A stretch of 64,000 bases of DNA from Echinostoma caproni (GCA_900618425.1 UZAN01039477.1:59896-123895), one strand, 5' to 3'. Positions 26,725 to 39,357 are shown, counted from the first letter of the stretch. Notes: generated by a model from the letters alone, not told the origin. Numbers and translations: made by a program.

Positions 26725-28684
26725 CGAAAGTAAAGAATAAATACTGGTGAACTGATGTAGTATTGAGAATAGTATTTGAAATGGAGCTCCAGAATTCGCG
26801 CGATACCAATCTTCGAAATAGAACAAATTCGAATCGAATAGCACACGTACTTGATTCGAATCGTATACTATGCATATTCAGTGCATTTTAAAGTGTAGAA
26901 GGAATTTTCGAGGTCAGTGTCACACATCACAACTGAACCGTTCTGTTTTCCTTTATATTGCTATGACAAAGCAGTGTAGAAAAACGAGATATGTTAGCGC
27001 GATGCGAATTGCAAAGCTCACACTAAATATGCCGGTGACCTTCAACGTCGTAATGATAGTAAAACTACTCACAAATCTTCTATCGAAAAGTTGATTTGAT
27101 ATTTTGACTTCAACAATAGAAATCTGTTAAGCTAGTCAATTTAATGCGGTCATTAATCCAACATAACACACGGTTACATCACTGTTTGGTGAATAAACCC
27201 GCGTTGCTATCAGCAAAGGTAGGTTCCATAGCCACCAATTCTAGTGGATTTTTGATATGAACTACACATCTCTTAGTCTATCACCTTTGAAGCATGCGCA
27301 TTGTGACTAATTACACGATTATATAGATCTGATCACGAGCTGCTGTAGTTGCTCAAAAATAGTTGACATTTTTCTATCTACTGAATACCCGAACCATTTA
27401 GTTATTCCTTTTCAATTCCACTCCATATATACGCCTTCTCAGTTGTATCGTTATATTTTACGTATCTGTGTTTTAAGCGGATTAGAATTAGACACTGTTA
27501 TAATGCGTACCCTTCTCAAGCACTCGTATTCTATCCCTTATTCCTACGTCTCTCGCATAGCTTTAACTGCTCGGGGAATCAATTAGATCAACACACACTA
27601 AATATCTACGTGACGTGAGACAAATTAACGGGAGTTTACCTTGTATACAGTTTAGGTCGAAGTGTTTGGTTGAATTGATGCGTTCGACTAATGTTGAATA
27701 ATGCATATTTCAGTTCATAATGTTTACTCGCAAGCTGAGTCGGTCGGCAAGCACTTGTTTCCAGCAATGCACACAATAAGGCTCTTGCAGATCACACAAT
27801 GGTAAATCGATTACAGATTGATAGTCATTGACTGAGTCCAAGGGCAATATTCTGAGGACGACGGTATGGATCGATGCTGGTTTACGTGGTTGAACAATTG
27901 GTTTGTTCAACGGTGAGACATTTCTTCACTTGGGTCAAGTGTTACGTTGTGTTCTGATTCCCGGGTTAATAGAACCCTTATGAATAGTTCCATCTTTTAT
28001 GATGCAATGAGAGAAATGATCTCGGTAACAAGCTTCTCCGAATAACCATTGTCCTCCTGTGCTTAGTGAGTGTAACTTATTCTTTGTCAGCTGTACTCAC
28101 TGAATAAATCTGTCGAATTCGAATTGCTACGTATCACGCCGGAATAGGTTTATATTTTATGAGAACGAAGGTAAAATCCCTGAAATATTGAAACATTTAT
28201 TTCTCGGTATAAACCTGAGAAAATAACAAAACAGAGCTAATTTGTGTAATGTATGCTAAGGCAGGTTTCACTGCGTCTCAACTGGTACTATACTGTATAA
28301 AACTTAAGTATATATCTTTGAACATTAGGTTACTCACTAATACGATGGGTTAAATGATCACACCTTTTCCACTGCCGGGGAAATCAAGGTGTGACTGACA
28401 GTTAGTTTTTCACACGCCAGCTTTCGATCTTTTAATGGCAGCCTATTCCGTGAACGTAAGCAGCCTAAGTATGCTGTTAGCATAGGTGATCCAAAATCGC
28501 ATTATATGGTCTAAGCCATGATTCATCATTCACAGGCAACGAGCGATAGATGACGCAAGGTTTTGTGTGTTCCATGGTCTTGGATAAGGATTGTGATTGC
28601 CAGTGTTGTAATGTGATTGATTGTGTTAGTAGTGAGTGTTATGTTTGCGTGGGATTGTTGAGGTTGAATTCGAGAATGACCTTT
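26725..28684. other. Stretch without recognisable gene
   Basis: Short ORFs only. A 66-codon minus-strand frame at 27710-27910 has no identifiable motif. Confidence 0.5.
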
Positions 28685-29000
28685 GATCATGTGACTCGAT
28701 CAATGGGCATGTAACTCAGCATGATACGTGGACTGGATCGACGTATAAAACTGCCTATGTGTTATGCAAATGTAAAATGCTCCGCGTTCACATTCAAACT
28801 GGTAAATTACGTGTGATTTGGCGAACAGTGTCAGGAGTTGCTTCGTGGGTGATGGGTGTGATTGTATACCGAACGATTTGTTTGGTAGCGTTGAAAGCAC
28901 GTCTTGCTACTTTTTCAATCGGTTTTGGATGTCCGGGCTGATATTGTTCCTGTAAAGGGAAAACATTGAATTCTAATGGTATGACATCAAATAAACTACG
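28685..29000 (-). mobile_element. Penelope-like element remnant: linker and GIY-YIG domain
   Basis: On the minus strand, about 28985-28900 reads KPIEKVARRAFNAT. This resembles the basic linker that precedes the endonuclease in Penelope-like elements. After a frameshift, 28900-28700 is open and contains SHVIYQFECERGAFYICIT followed by HRQFYTSIQS. This parallels the Penelope GIY-YIG core (VxYxFxCxCGxxYIGRT.RRL..RI). The YIG glycine and the following GRT arginine are changed here (YIC, IT), and a stop follows soon after. The RT domain that normally lies upstream was not found. The match is by recalled motif, so a distant GIY-YIG protein is the alternative. Confidence 0.55.
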
Positions 29001-30866
29001 TACGCAACCATTCTCGGCAAGAGTTGATTACAATTCGTCTGACTCAGATTGTAAACTATCCCCGGTACGAATGCACCATAAAAAAGCTGACTCGTAGTTG
29101 ATTAGCACAAAACTGTGGAAATGCAGGTATTTGGCAGTTTATATACTCTTGCAGTGTATTGTGCTACGAATCGTTTTTACTTACCCTTCCGTCAATCGAA
29201 GGTTCAGCATATGTGATCATTGGGCACTGTGGTATTCGAGTGTAATCAGCCTATTTTTCAGTTATAAAATTTTTTTTCTGCTGTACTGCATCAGTTCTGA
29301 TACAACAGAATATGCCTTCATACACAACGTGCAACTTAGCTTTGTTGTAATCTCTTTTCAACCGTTGTATCTTTTATTCATTCAGTGTAAATACTATAAA
29401 ATGATGTGACAGGAAGCGGTAGCCATATCCTCGACTAACAAGCACACTATACCCATTTTGATAAGTAAAATTAAACACTGAGTGTAGACAGCTAAACAAC
29501 ATTATACAACATGCTGCTCTGTTCACAATAGAAAACGGAAACAAGAGCAACACTTTGGATTCACAAATCACATGCTGTGATATTTATGATCAAAAAGCCA
29601 CAACATATCGTTGGTGTCTTTAAACAATCAGCGCGTGCAAATATCTTGGTTCTCCTATCCTTTTATGTCTTTCTACTTAAGTGAATGATACGATAAGCTT
29701 CTCAGGAGCCGCGGGAAGAGACCAATTATTCGGCGGTCATTACGGGGAATAGAAAATTTTGAAACCAAGTAGATGGTAGAAGGATTCGAAGACCTTCTCC
29801 GGGACGATAAGTTGATGACATTGAGGAGTTTGATCAACACCACTCTTATCGTTGCATTTGTTTTTATTGTATTTGGATATCTTTTATTAATCTAAATCGA
29901 CCAGCCGTAATGCGGGAAAAACGTGTACATTCTTGAATGCTGTTCGACTTAACTTTTCAATTTTCCTTCTGACTGTGCTGAAGAATTTGGGGGAAATAAA
30001 ACAATCAAATTTATGTAGGCTTTTTTAACAAACATATTCATCGATCGGTTTTCATGACTGACCTGGTTTCGTTTGAATTTTCTGTTCCGGATTCGGCCAA
30101 CCACGCTGGTGGACGTGGATCTGAGCGTCGTCGAAATGTTGTAACTGTCTCTGATTGTTTATCCCAGGTAATGCATGGTCCAAGATTTTCCGGCTGACGG
30201 GATTCAGTTACTTCAATTGACATGAAACACGGAAATGATGCACTTCAACGCCGAATCATGGGGTGGGACGCGAGAGCGGGGAGGTACAGAACCTAGTGCA
30301 TATCAATCAAAAAGAAATAAATCGAATATCGCTTTGACAAAACCTTTCAGTCCAATTTCAGTGATCACTTCCAAAATGACCTTATCCAGAGTGGCCATAT
30401 CAGACACCCGTTTTCTGGGAATGAACTCCTTCGGTAAAACAGAAAAAGTCGGTATATCAGCGACCTTTTCGTGAAAAAAGCTATTTTATTTGATAAAATT
30501 GTCCAGTTAAGTGCTTTGGATAGTTAGGTGGCGGTGATCGTATGGTGAAAGTCACCAACAAACAGACTGCCACCACCACCATCCTATGCCATGGTTTATG
30601 CGCGTGTCTCATGATAGCACCGGAACAGTTACTCCCAACATTCTTCCCAAGCTATTTGTTCAATGACGTTTTCAGTCTGCAGTCGTCAAATGATTACTAT
30701 TGCAACAAACAATATTATAAGCGTGATTCTGATGAAATGTTGACAATTTTTATTAATTAACAAACTTTAAGTGAGTGACGGAAGATTTAATTCATTTTTA
30801 AAGGTGGATTCGTCATGTATACAGCAGATGAAGCGTGGACTGAAAAGATAGGAAGCACTAGACAGC
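29001..30866. other. Stretch without recognisable gene
   Basis: The longest frame (29098-29409 plus, 103 codons) is rich in Phe, Ile, Leu and Tyr, as expected from A+T-rich noncoding DNA. A GC-richer patch at 30.05-30.3 kb has short frames on both strands and no motif. Confidence 0.5.
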
Positions 30867-30988
30867 TGTTTTGACCTGGTTGGGTCTCATCAGCTGTGCG
30901 AATCCATCTGCCCATTTGAGGATCGAAACCGGAACATCATAGGCAGAACGCAAGCATGCTACCCACTCGGTCACTGGGCGGCTGATCA
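30867..30988 (-). repeat. SINE family 2, copy 1
   Basis: tRNA-headed SINE on the minus strand. Reading downward from 30985, GCCCAGTGACCGAGTGGGTA is an A-box region. It is followed by a GCATGCTTGC stem-like part and a B-box-like GGTTTCGATCC at about 30922-30932. The body ends with GAGACCCAACCAGGTCAAAA. The copy at 34.4 kb aligns along its full length in the same orientation. Confidence 0.75.
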
Positions 30989-32272
30989 GATCGCTTTTAT
31001 TTTCCATTCAAACGATGTAACACAATCCACCTTTGCGAGTTTCTTGCGGGTCACAGACCCTACGTATCTCCGCGCTAGCCTCCGGGATATGGCTCGGTTG
31101 GAAACATTCACAACCTGACTACTTACTTAAATTTTTGTAGTATTAATTATTTCAGTCCGAAAATGTTCGCAGAATAAAGATGCAGGCTAATACTATTTAT
31201 CGTTTGAGCAAGCGATCATTGTTCCGCAAATGTGTTTGCGCATGGAAGCAGTTGTTCGGAAACATTTGGAATATGAAATGAGATTTTTGGTATCTAGCAT
31301 GAGTGAATGAGTCTGTAAGCTGAAGACAATATGTGGTAGATATTCTCTCACTTCTTCATGCGCCCAGAATTCCCTTTTATTCGAAACTGATTGAAGTTAC
31401 TCCTGTTGAAAAGCAGCTGCGTGTGACACGAACATTTATTTATATTAAAATATTGGGAAAGGTCATCTGATGAAACACAATTCAAGTCCCTCTACAAGGG
31501 CACATGAGTTCATCAACAAGGTGTAGTTAAGGACACTGGCCCATTACTCAAGTGTTAGAAGGTGACAATATTTTGAAGTTATGACGCTTGATTCCAGTGA
31601 AGCGAGCGAGTTCGATCATTGTGAGGATATCAAGGCAGATGTGTTCGATCTCAACTGTAATGAGGACCGTGACGGTTGAAAATTTGATGCACATTGGTTT
31701 GTCCATAAGCCAAGCTGTTAGATTGCTTTCTCGCATCCCCATGCCCACCTTGTAATAAGTATCGACAACCAGGGTACTAAATACTGCCCGTTCGCACATA
31801 GCTCCGATGTGTAAATCGCTGTGAATAAACGGGATTATGGAATATTACAGGTCGCTTTTTACTAACGTAAGTCGATTAATGACTAGTTACAAGCCTGCAT
31901 TTCTGTCTGTGGAAAACCATTAGTCACTGAGTGAACAAAGTAGCCTTCGGCAACAGGAGCACGGGTGTAGGGCGGTGTGTTACATGCGTTATGTTTTCTT
32001 TTATTTGCAACGAGATAAATATTCAATGAAATCCCAGCTGTAATCGTTCAAGTTCCTGAATTTCTCCCCATCGCCTGAGATGTGCTCTAAGAGCATACTT
32101 CCTACTGGAGTCATTTGGGTTTTTTTATTGATATACACAACAATACGTGAAGGTAGATCGAGATTCATTCAAGTATTATCGCGAAGTTTACGAGTTGTGG
32201 ACCATCTTTCATTAAACGTGTTTCTTAGTTTGTGAAATACCCAAATAAATTCCAAAGGTTTATTCATTGTTG

Positions 32273-32304
<32 letters not shown>

Positions 32305-32310
32305 GTATAT
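32273..32310. repeat. (AT)n with GTATAT interruptions
   Basis: Dinucleotide microsatellite of alternating A and T interrupted twice by G. The same type recurs at 39.33 and 49.41 kb. Confidence 0.95.
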
Positions 32311-33250
32311 CAGACAAACAATTGTAACATGTTTCAGTTTGGTAAAAATCTCATGAGATCTCTGTCCATGGGGATTAGATTACTCATCCAATTAAGCTAA
32401 CAACCCGAATTCGATTGTATCGATTAGAATGCTGGGAATAAAGTCGGCTGTGATTAGGCACTACTGAACAGTTTCCCGTTTCTAAATGGGTAGACAGGAA
32501 ATGAACCCCCAGGAGAATTGCGATTAGCAGCATTAGCATTCATGAGCATGCACACGCATTCATACTCACGAACAACTAAGTGTTACGAGTGATCCATTGA
32601 CAAATTTAAAAAATATATAAATGAATAAAATGGTTCCTGTCGTTACAATAAACGCCAATGTATGTGAGCTTGAATTTTGCCAATACCGTTCTCTTTCTTT
32701 CTCCACTTTCCGCGTGGTCCCAGACAGATTTTAAATGGCAGCCGTTATCTTCTATAAATATAATGATGACATGCTTTTTTTTTTATTATGCCAAGGTGAA
32801 TGATTACTTGACGGTACAAAATTGACGATTATACAACGTTTGTTATATTCATTAGGCCATTAGTTCTTCATGTGATTAACGGTTCGACTTTTGTGCTTCA
32901 CTGATGTTCGGATTGGAGTACACCACAGAACGTTTTGAATAAAAATGTACTGACGATTTTATGATTACTTAAACCGATCTTGAACATCACAGGTGGCAAT
33001 CAATTGGAACAGCCCAGTTTGAACAACAGGCACCCAAAATGGAATTCCCTTGTCATCAGCACCCTAAGGGATATTGGACATCCGTGAGCGATGTCACCGC
33101 GTGCGCGAAGAACAGAAGCGTAGCGGCTGGTTTTCTGAATCAGTGAAGTAGGGTTTACTGGAGGACTGCGTGCATGGTGGTATAACGTATAAATCTGCAC
33201 ACGTGGATGACATTTCCATCCAGATTGCAGAAATTTGACTTCGATGGAAG

Positions 33251-33496
33251 TTGTGGATTTGTGATTTTGGCTATATGCAAAAACGAGTCCCTTTGCTGTA
33301 CGTCCTTGAAATATCATCTGAGTTCTCAAATAAGATTAACCGATCCTACAGATTGGATACGCCAGGTCCAATCATTCTCGTACTGCACATCCAGTCTGTA
33401 CGCTTGGCATCAAGTCGGATCGACTTCATTTGCGACTCCATTCGCAGAATGGCAAAGGTACAGGATTTCCTCGGCCTCAAGGGGCTAGACCAGTGA
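33251..33496 (+). CDS. Hypothetical ORF in a stop-poor segment (uncertain)
   Basis: An 81-codon plus-strand frame ending RMAKVQDFLGLKGLDQ. It overlaps a 93-codon frame in another phase and a 109-codon frame on the minus strand (33000-33329). The segment is GC-richer than its flanks, which alone makes stops rarer. No domain was recognised and the correct strand is unclear. An old transposon fragment is as likely as an exon. Confidence 0.12.
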   Translation: MWICDFGYMQKRVPLLYVLEISSEFSNKINRSYRLDTPGPIILVLHIQSVRLASSRIDFICDSIRRMAKVQDFLGLKGLDQ

Positions 33497-34410
33497 GACA
33501 GTGTGGTTGGCAGCGTCATAAAACCACATCCAGGTAGTCATGGTTAGCATGATACTCAAGGGTTTCGGGGATAATAAATCTGGAGATGATAAAACAAAGT
33601 TCTTTTGTTTATTCTGAGTGTGTATCAGAAAGTTTAGATTATGATCAATATGACAACAGTTCCATAACAACGAAACATGGCTGCGTTTGAAGTATTTGTA
33701 GTAAAACTACGGAATAACCCAAAAATAAGGTCTTCACTTATATGTAACCACGTGACATCGGTTGTCTTTGCATAGCATAAGGTGTTCGGTAACAATGATT
33801 TGAAAATTCTGTATGAGCATTTGCCTTTTGGAACAGAATCATTTTGGTCTACTATGAGCTACAGTTACAGGGTAATAAGTTGTTTTCCTGATATGCGTAT
33901 TATGGTTGAACTATCCATTTAAAGCATAAAACACAGGGATAGTTTTGTAGACATTCTATTTTTTCGTCGCATGAATCAAAATGTTTGCCAACTTCAGGTG
34001 ATGAACTTTGAGATCACCGATCCAAAAGTAAAGTTTACTAATGTAAAACTGAGTGGATAACTACAGAACTTGCCATTGGTGATTACGTGTATTATGGATT
34101 AGGATTTTCGGCTCAGCCCCATGTTGCTTGCTAGTAACCGAGTTTCAATACGCTAAACTGACTTGCGTTACAGTGAGTTCATTACGAGAGGTCAGTAGTC
34201 CAAAAGATGCCAGCTCCGAGCAATGTTTTCCTCCCATTAATGTACTCAAGCAGTGACTGCCAAGCTGGAGCCCGCTTCCAGTGTACAGTATTATGCTCAA
34301 CAGATTATTGTTATTATATAAAATTAGTGGAGGATTTAGTAAGATCATATGTTGATTTTTGTCGTGTACAGAGCAAAGGGAACGTGAAATGAAAAGTAAG
34401 TTAACATTGG

Positions 34411-34545
34411 GCAAGCGTTTTGATCTGGTTGGGTTTCATTAGGAGTGCAAATTGATCGACACAGCTGGGTATCGAACCCGGGACCTCACAGACGGAATGC
34501 GAGCATAATAACTACTTGAATACTGGACAGCTGATTCAATCACAC
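34411..34545 (-). repeat. SINE family 2, copy 2
   Basis: This copy has the better-preserved B box: on the minus strand, GGTCCCGGGTTCGATACCCAG (about 34467-34485) is a clear tRNA T-arm-like sequence. Upstream is GCTGTCCAGTATTCAAGTAG, matching the A-box region of copy 1 with changes. The body ends GAAACCCAACCAGATCAAAA, as in the 30.9-kb copy. It is not a functional tRNA gene: the acceptor and D-arm pairing is lost and the match continues well past the tRNA 3' end. Confidence 0.75.
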
Positions 34546-34549
34546 TTGA

Positions 34550-35479
34550 TTTGGAATAGATACGATATATCACAGTCGAATGTCACACCTGTATATGAAT
34601 CACAACATATGGTTATCATTGTGAATATTTGAACGTGAATGACGAATGGGGTTTAATGTATTTCCCTGTTTCCAAACAGAAAGACACCATGACTTCTTAT
34701 TAAATCACGAATGTTGGTCTACAATGCTTTGTATGCTATTGGATGGTTTGGCAGCCTGCATATTGCAAAAACTAGCAGAACAGGCGCATCCTTCGTGGGA
34801 TTAAACACAGAGACACAACTCGTGCGGCAATCTTTTTCGTTTAAACAGACTGACAGATTTCCAACAAGGATACCAGGTATCCACTCTTGCCGGTGACGTA
34901 AAATTACAGTTGAAGGAAAAGTAAAATGTTTGTTCGTTTCACAATAAATTGAATACGACAGCAGATAAAATGTGAGCGATTCCAAGGTAGCTTAAATGAC
35001 AACAATAATTGACTGAACTAAGGAACTATGAGCTTTTATTTTAAACGGCCTTCTAACAAAGTTGTCGTTATTCCAAGCTCCCATATGTAAAGTTACAAAT
35101 TCATATTTACTTCCACGACATTGCACGGGAAACTCAACGAACGTTTCACGAAAATAATTACATTCAAAAACAGTTCCTAAATTTAGATAAACATTTATGA
35201 AATAATTGTTTCATTTCACTCTTAATTACCACCAACCTTAAATTGCAACATACAAAGTGTCTCGTCTTTTACGTTTGATGGGATAACCTCGAAGCATTGA
35301 TATTAGGATGAATAATTGACTTTCTGGTTTGTGAGCGGCGCGCCCTTCGATCGGCTACGCTACGCTTGCACACTCTCTGTCACATGGTGAGAATTTTCAT
35401 ATTTTCACTCACTATCATGCGTCGTCTTTACTCTCGAGATGGTATTATTTGTTTCAAACGTGCCGAGACAACCTTTGAT
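34550..35479. other. Stretch without recognisable gene
   Basis: Contains overlapping short frames on both strands at 34.7-34.98 kb without motifs, and otherwise A+T-rich DNA up to the 5' side of LINE remnant B. Confidence 0.5.
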
Positions 35480-37310
35480 TGTTCAGCGGATTATGCGACT
35501 CCAGTTTCTCATTGTGCGGGTTAGACCCAAAAAAGCAAACGTGCAGGACGTCAAGTTCCCCTAATTGGACCTCTCTGTTCATGATGACTGTCCCCTCATT
35601 GGTCAGCACTAACACTTGGCCCCTGTTTCCAAATATGACGGATTTAACCAGAGTCCTCCGATCAAGATTTCATATGAACACGAATGCAGTCTGTGTTCAA
35701 GAATTCTGGTTGAATAAGGATGTAAATGACTCTCAAGTGTCGATGAAGGATTTTCAAATTTATCGAGAGGATCGTGGAACCGGAGTAAAAAAGACAGGAG
35801 GGGGTGTTGCGACATGTGTCAACGGTTCCTGATATGGCAAGTTCCATGTTACTTTTCAGTACTGGTCAAAAGGTATTGAGTACCTAACTGCGAAATGTCA
35901 ATCAAGATTTTCTCGCTTTACGAGCACAGCTTTGACTAACTTGTATATAGTACCTCACTGTGCACAATCAGATCGTAAGTCTTTCTTCGACTATTTCATA
36001 CTTTTTATCTCCCCACTTTTTGATGTTAACCTGCACATAACAGTTAGGGACTTTCACCATACTAGTAATTATCCAATTTTATCGTTAGGTATGACAGATC
36101 TTTTTCACTCTCCCACAAGAGGTTAGTCTAGACTAGGCAGAGCAATCACCAACCACCCATCTTTTTTACTTTAGTACTAAAAGCATCTATTTCCTCCAAT
36201 GCCCATTGCATTCTCTGAGTTCGACCTAAAGATTTTTTACACCGTACATGCAAATCTTTCTCCAGATCTGACCACATCATATTTCGTTTTCACAACGTTT
36301 CACCTACAAGTGTTTCCCTCCTCAACCAATCTCTCAGACTAGCCTGTTTATGGTTTTCATTATCTCCTTATTCTCTATTCACATGTACCCCCTATTCATC
36401 CAAACAATCAATGCCGTTTATAATTACTGCTACCCTGTTCAAAGCCTATATGCGTCCAATGGAAGCATAAACACTGCCTGTAGTTGGGGCAATCACCTCT
36501 ATTTTTAATGAATCACCTAATACTTCTACTCCGACCGCTGAAGGCCGGTCACAACCAAACGAATCCCCAAAACATCAGAATCGTCTATCGTTCCCATACG
36601 TTTTCGTTCTATAGTATTACCATCTTCAGTTCTTGAATTGACTAAATGGCCATCCTTAAACGCCTTCAGCAGTCACTGAGTTACTAAGTGCATTTTCTGG
36701 ACAGCTCATCAGCATTTGATTCCATTCCTCTATCTAATTTGTTACAAATACTGGAATCGTTTGAATGCCCCAAGCGGTTTTAGCATAGCTATGCAAATAT
36801 ATTACTGATAGAGTAGAAACGACTAGATTGAATAAGTCTTCATCTAAACTTTAGTCAACAACTCTGGGATTCATCAAGGAGCTGTGCTATTCCAATACTT
36901 ATTTTTCATTTATAATTGTGTTATTCCCTGTGTTTCTCTTGCACGCATTTTGAGATATGCAGATGACTTCGTGCTGTGCAAACACATTCATTCTTACTTC
37001 AATCTAAGCTCCTTCACCGAAATTGTTGAACCAATTTAGTCATTCTCGTACTTATCGGGGCAGACCCTAAACCCCAGTCAATGTGTTGAATGGTAATAAA
37101 GATTTGCTCGCTCTCTCTATCCGACAGACCCCGCAGTGATTAATAACAACCTTGATGTAACCATAGATAGCAATCTTTGTCAACCGACATCCACAGCTGC
37201 ATTTATGAATTGTGGCACCTAAAATTTTAAATACGAAAGCCCAGGCAGTTTCGTGCATCGTGGTCAGTTATATGTACCTTAGTTCTGTGCCATTCCCTAT
37301 CTAAAAGGGA
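35480..37310 (+). mobile_element. CR1-like LINE remnant B: endonuclease plus RT, pseudogene
   Basis: Decayed non-LTR retrotransposon on the plus strand. The AP-type endonuclease begins in the 117-codon frame at 35479-35832, with VCVQEFWLNKDVNDSQVS and later TGGGVATCV. It continues through a LTNLYIVPHCAQSDRKSF block and RDFHH where GDFNH is usual, then GMTDLFHSPTRG (35.93-36.13 kb). After a poorly preserved linker, the RT reappears at about 36860-36990 with NSGIHQGAVLFQYLF and RYADDFVLCKHI; YADD is intact at 36956-36967. The frame then gives NNNLDVTIDSNL and, near 37230, IRKPRQFRAS. These match remnant A's INSVSI...CTIDL and IRKLRQFHVR. Many stops and frameshifts make it non-functional. The 3' end is lost after about 37310. 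Assignment is by recalled motif order. Confidence 0.8.
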
Positions 37311-38545
37311 ACATGGAGGTGAGTGAATGGCTGATTCGGGATCCGGCCTGATTCAGATAATACCTCTCAGCAAGACAGCCCTATAATTACTTATAATTGT
37401 TTATGGATTGTCAAACGTCGTGATTCGACCGGCTCCGTGTTCATCTACAAAAGTTCATGGAATTGAACAAAGACGGTCACAGCGAAATTTAAGGGGAAGA
37501 CGTATTATTCCCTTTGCATTTCAAAAGTCATCTCATGCGACGTTTGCAGTTGTAGGAAATCCATTTAGGAAAGGTGACCGCATTTTTGTAATACGATGAA
37601 TCCAACGTGAGTGACAACACTATTATTATTTGTTATAATTGAGTGAAAATTAGTCTACGTGCATCTATCGTTCAGGTTTAAGACCGCAATATCCTAAGTG
37701 TTGTCGACGTCTGTGCATGGAGTGCTTGTGGAGGAGGCTGCAATATTTTTCGAGAGAAATATTTCTCATTTCGATCCTTATGGTATTCTTCTCAATCAAA
37801 TTAAATTGCTATGAGTGCCCTGAAATTTTACAATCACCGTTATATCGTATTCAGTGTATTCGTTTGGGTTTCAGATGCAATTATTCATCCCCGTAAAATA
37901 TTTATTGGATCCTCGCGAATGTTTCAGCCAAAGGTAATATCTCATTGTGCCCAAGTACCGGAGAAAAGTTCATGCAAATTGCACATCCTAGAAATCTACA
38001 AGTTTCACCGTAATGTTTATAACTACACATCAGATAGAACTCCCTAATCTGTGGATCGTGCTTCATTGAATGAAGTGCAAGATTCGTAATAAATATTGAG
38101 CTGCTATTGCGTCGAGCATTTCGCTACAGATATGTTCAAAAATGTTCATCGTTTCCCGTGAATTCTTTACTGCTGATCGGGATGTGTTATCAAACTCCAG
38201 ATTATTTTCAATGATATAGACTTAGTGGTTGTTTTGAGAGTTCCATCGATTTCTATCCATGTTTTCACCTATTCGGTAAGATCGGTAATTTATCGCACTG
38301 GAAGACAATTGTGAGTAGACAGAAGCCGAATTCCTCCTGCCTGTGAAACGTACCAAGATCAAACGTATGCGAAGGAATTGCACAATTTGAAGAGTGGAAT
38401 GAACGATAAACGGTAACTGAAAGATAAAGCCAAATTTTCAATGCTTGGACAATTTGGTTCTATTCAGTCGGCATCATTCAACATCTAAAACCAGTTTCAC
38501 TGCAATCTTTGAATTGTAAATTGTTATCTATCCATTAATCCATTA
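37311..38545. other. Stretch without recognisable gene
   Basis: Short ORFs only. A 14-bp perfect palindrome, GAGAAATATTTCTC, lies near 37754. Confidence 0.5.
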
Positions 38546-38634
38546 GTCCGCCGCCTTTTGTATGGCCGCGGCCCGCATTCTTAAATGTTGACTGTACATT
38601 TGTATATTCAATTAATAAAAAGGAAGTAAAAATA
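38546..38634 (+). repeat. SINE family 1, 5'-truncated copy
   Basis: Only the tRNA-unrelated body and tail remain: TTGTATGGCCGCGGCCC corresponds to CTGTATGGCAGCCC of the 11.45-kb copy. TATTCAATTAATAAAAAGG corresponds to TACTCAATAAAAGG, followed by AAGTAAAAA. There is no A or B box, so the copy is 5' truncated, as LINE-driven insertion often leaves. Confidence 0.7.
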
Positions 38635-39325
38635 CCCTTATAAATTAGCTAGGATGTCATCCTTCAACCGCAATTTCTCGTCAGAGTTCTGGATCTACCA
38701 AAATAGAAGAAATAGAAGAATGACGATTTTCATCTCTAATTATAGGATCCACTTATTTCTGTGAAAGTGAAACAACTGTTTTACTTAAAACCCTGTCTAA
38801 CATCTTACTGCTATTCACCTCAAATGTTTTTCACTAAGAAGTGAAGTTTGAGAATGCTTTTGGAAGCTGCAGTAAAATTAATCAATTATTATTATTGATT
38901 TATTGCGTGAGTAAAGGCGTCGGATCAAAAATGTGTAACTTCAACATGTGATTCTCAAATTCATTTACGGCGAATATCTTTTGGATTTCCGCATGCATGT
39001 TCAAGTTGCATATAAGCTTCCCCTGTTCCATAGATTTACAAATAAATTTATTGTTCGAGTACAGAATCATTATTGTGGAGTGAAGTATCCTACTTCTCGG
39101 TTTGACTGTTGTTCTGATTAAGGATTAATTGTAAACTACAAACCAACACAAAACTATCTAAACGTGTGCGGTGAAACACAAAATATTTTGTTACTACATG
39201 TATGTACTATTTTCCATTTTAAGTGTTTCACCTCCCTTTCACTCTGTATCCTAGCTCACCCATCCCCTGTTACTGCTAACTTTATTATTGTTGTAGTGTT
39301 CGGACCATACTTGTTCACGCCGGCG
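38635..39325. other. Stretch without recognisable gene
   Basis: A+T-rich DNA with no motif. A short AT-rich palindromic patch (AATCAATTATTATTATTGATT) lies near 38880. Confidence 0.5.
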
Positions 39326-39357
39326 GTATATATATATGCATATATATATATATATGT
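39326..39357. repeat. (AT)n microsatellite
   Basis: Alternating A and T with one GCA interruption and a GTA end. Small frames that read through it as Tyr-Ile repeats on either strand are repeat artefacts. Confidence 0.95.

Larger units (their letters stand above)
30990..34410. other. Stretch without recognisable gene
   Basis: Contains an AT/GTATAT microsatellite (listed) and a segment at 33.0-33.5 kb that is unusually stop-poor on both strands (listed). Just after the SINE, at 31.02-31.12 kb, is a GC-richer block that may be more repeat sequence; no family was recognised. Confidence 0.45.

Noticed and set aside
27710..27910. 66-codon minus-strand frame considered as an LTR-retroelement fragment
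   Set aside because: No zinc knuckle, protease, RT or integrase motif could be seen.
30867..34545. tRNA genes at the two SINE family 2 copies
   Set aside because: A and B boxes are present but stem pairing is lost, and both copies share the same non-tRNA sequence beyond the tRNA end.
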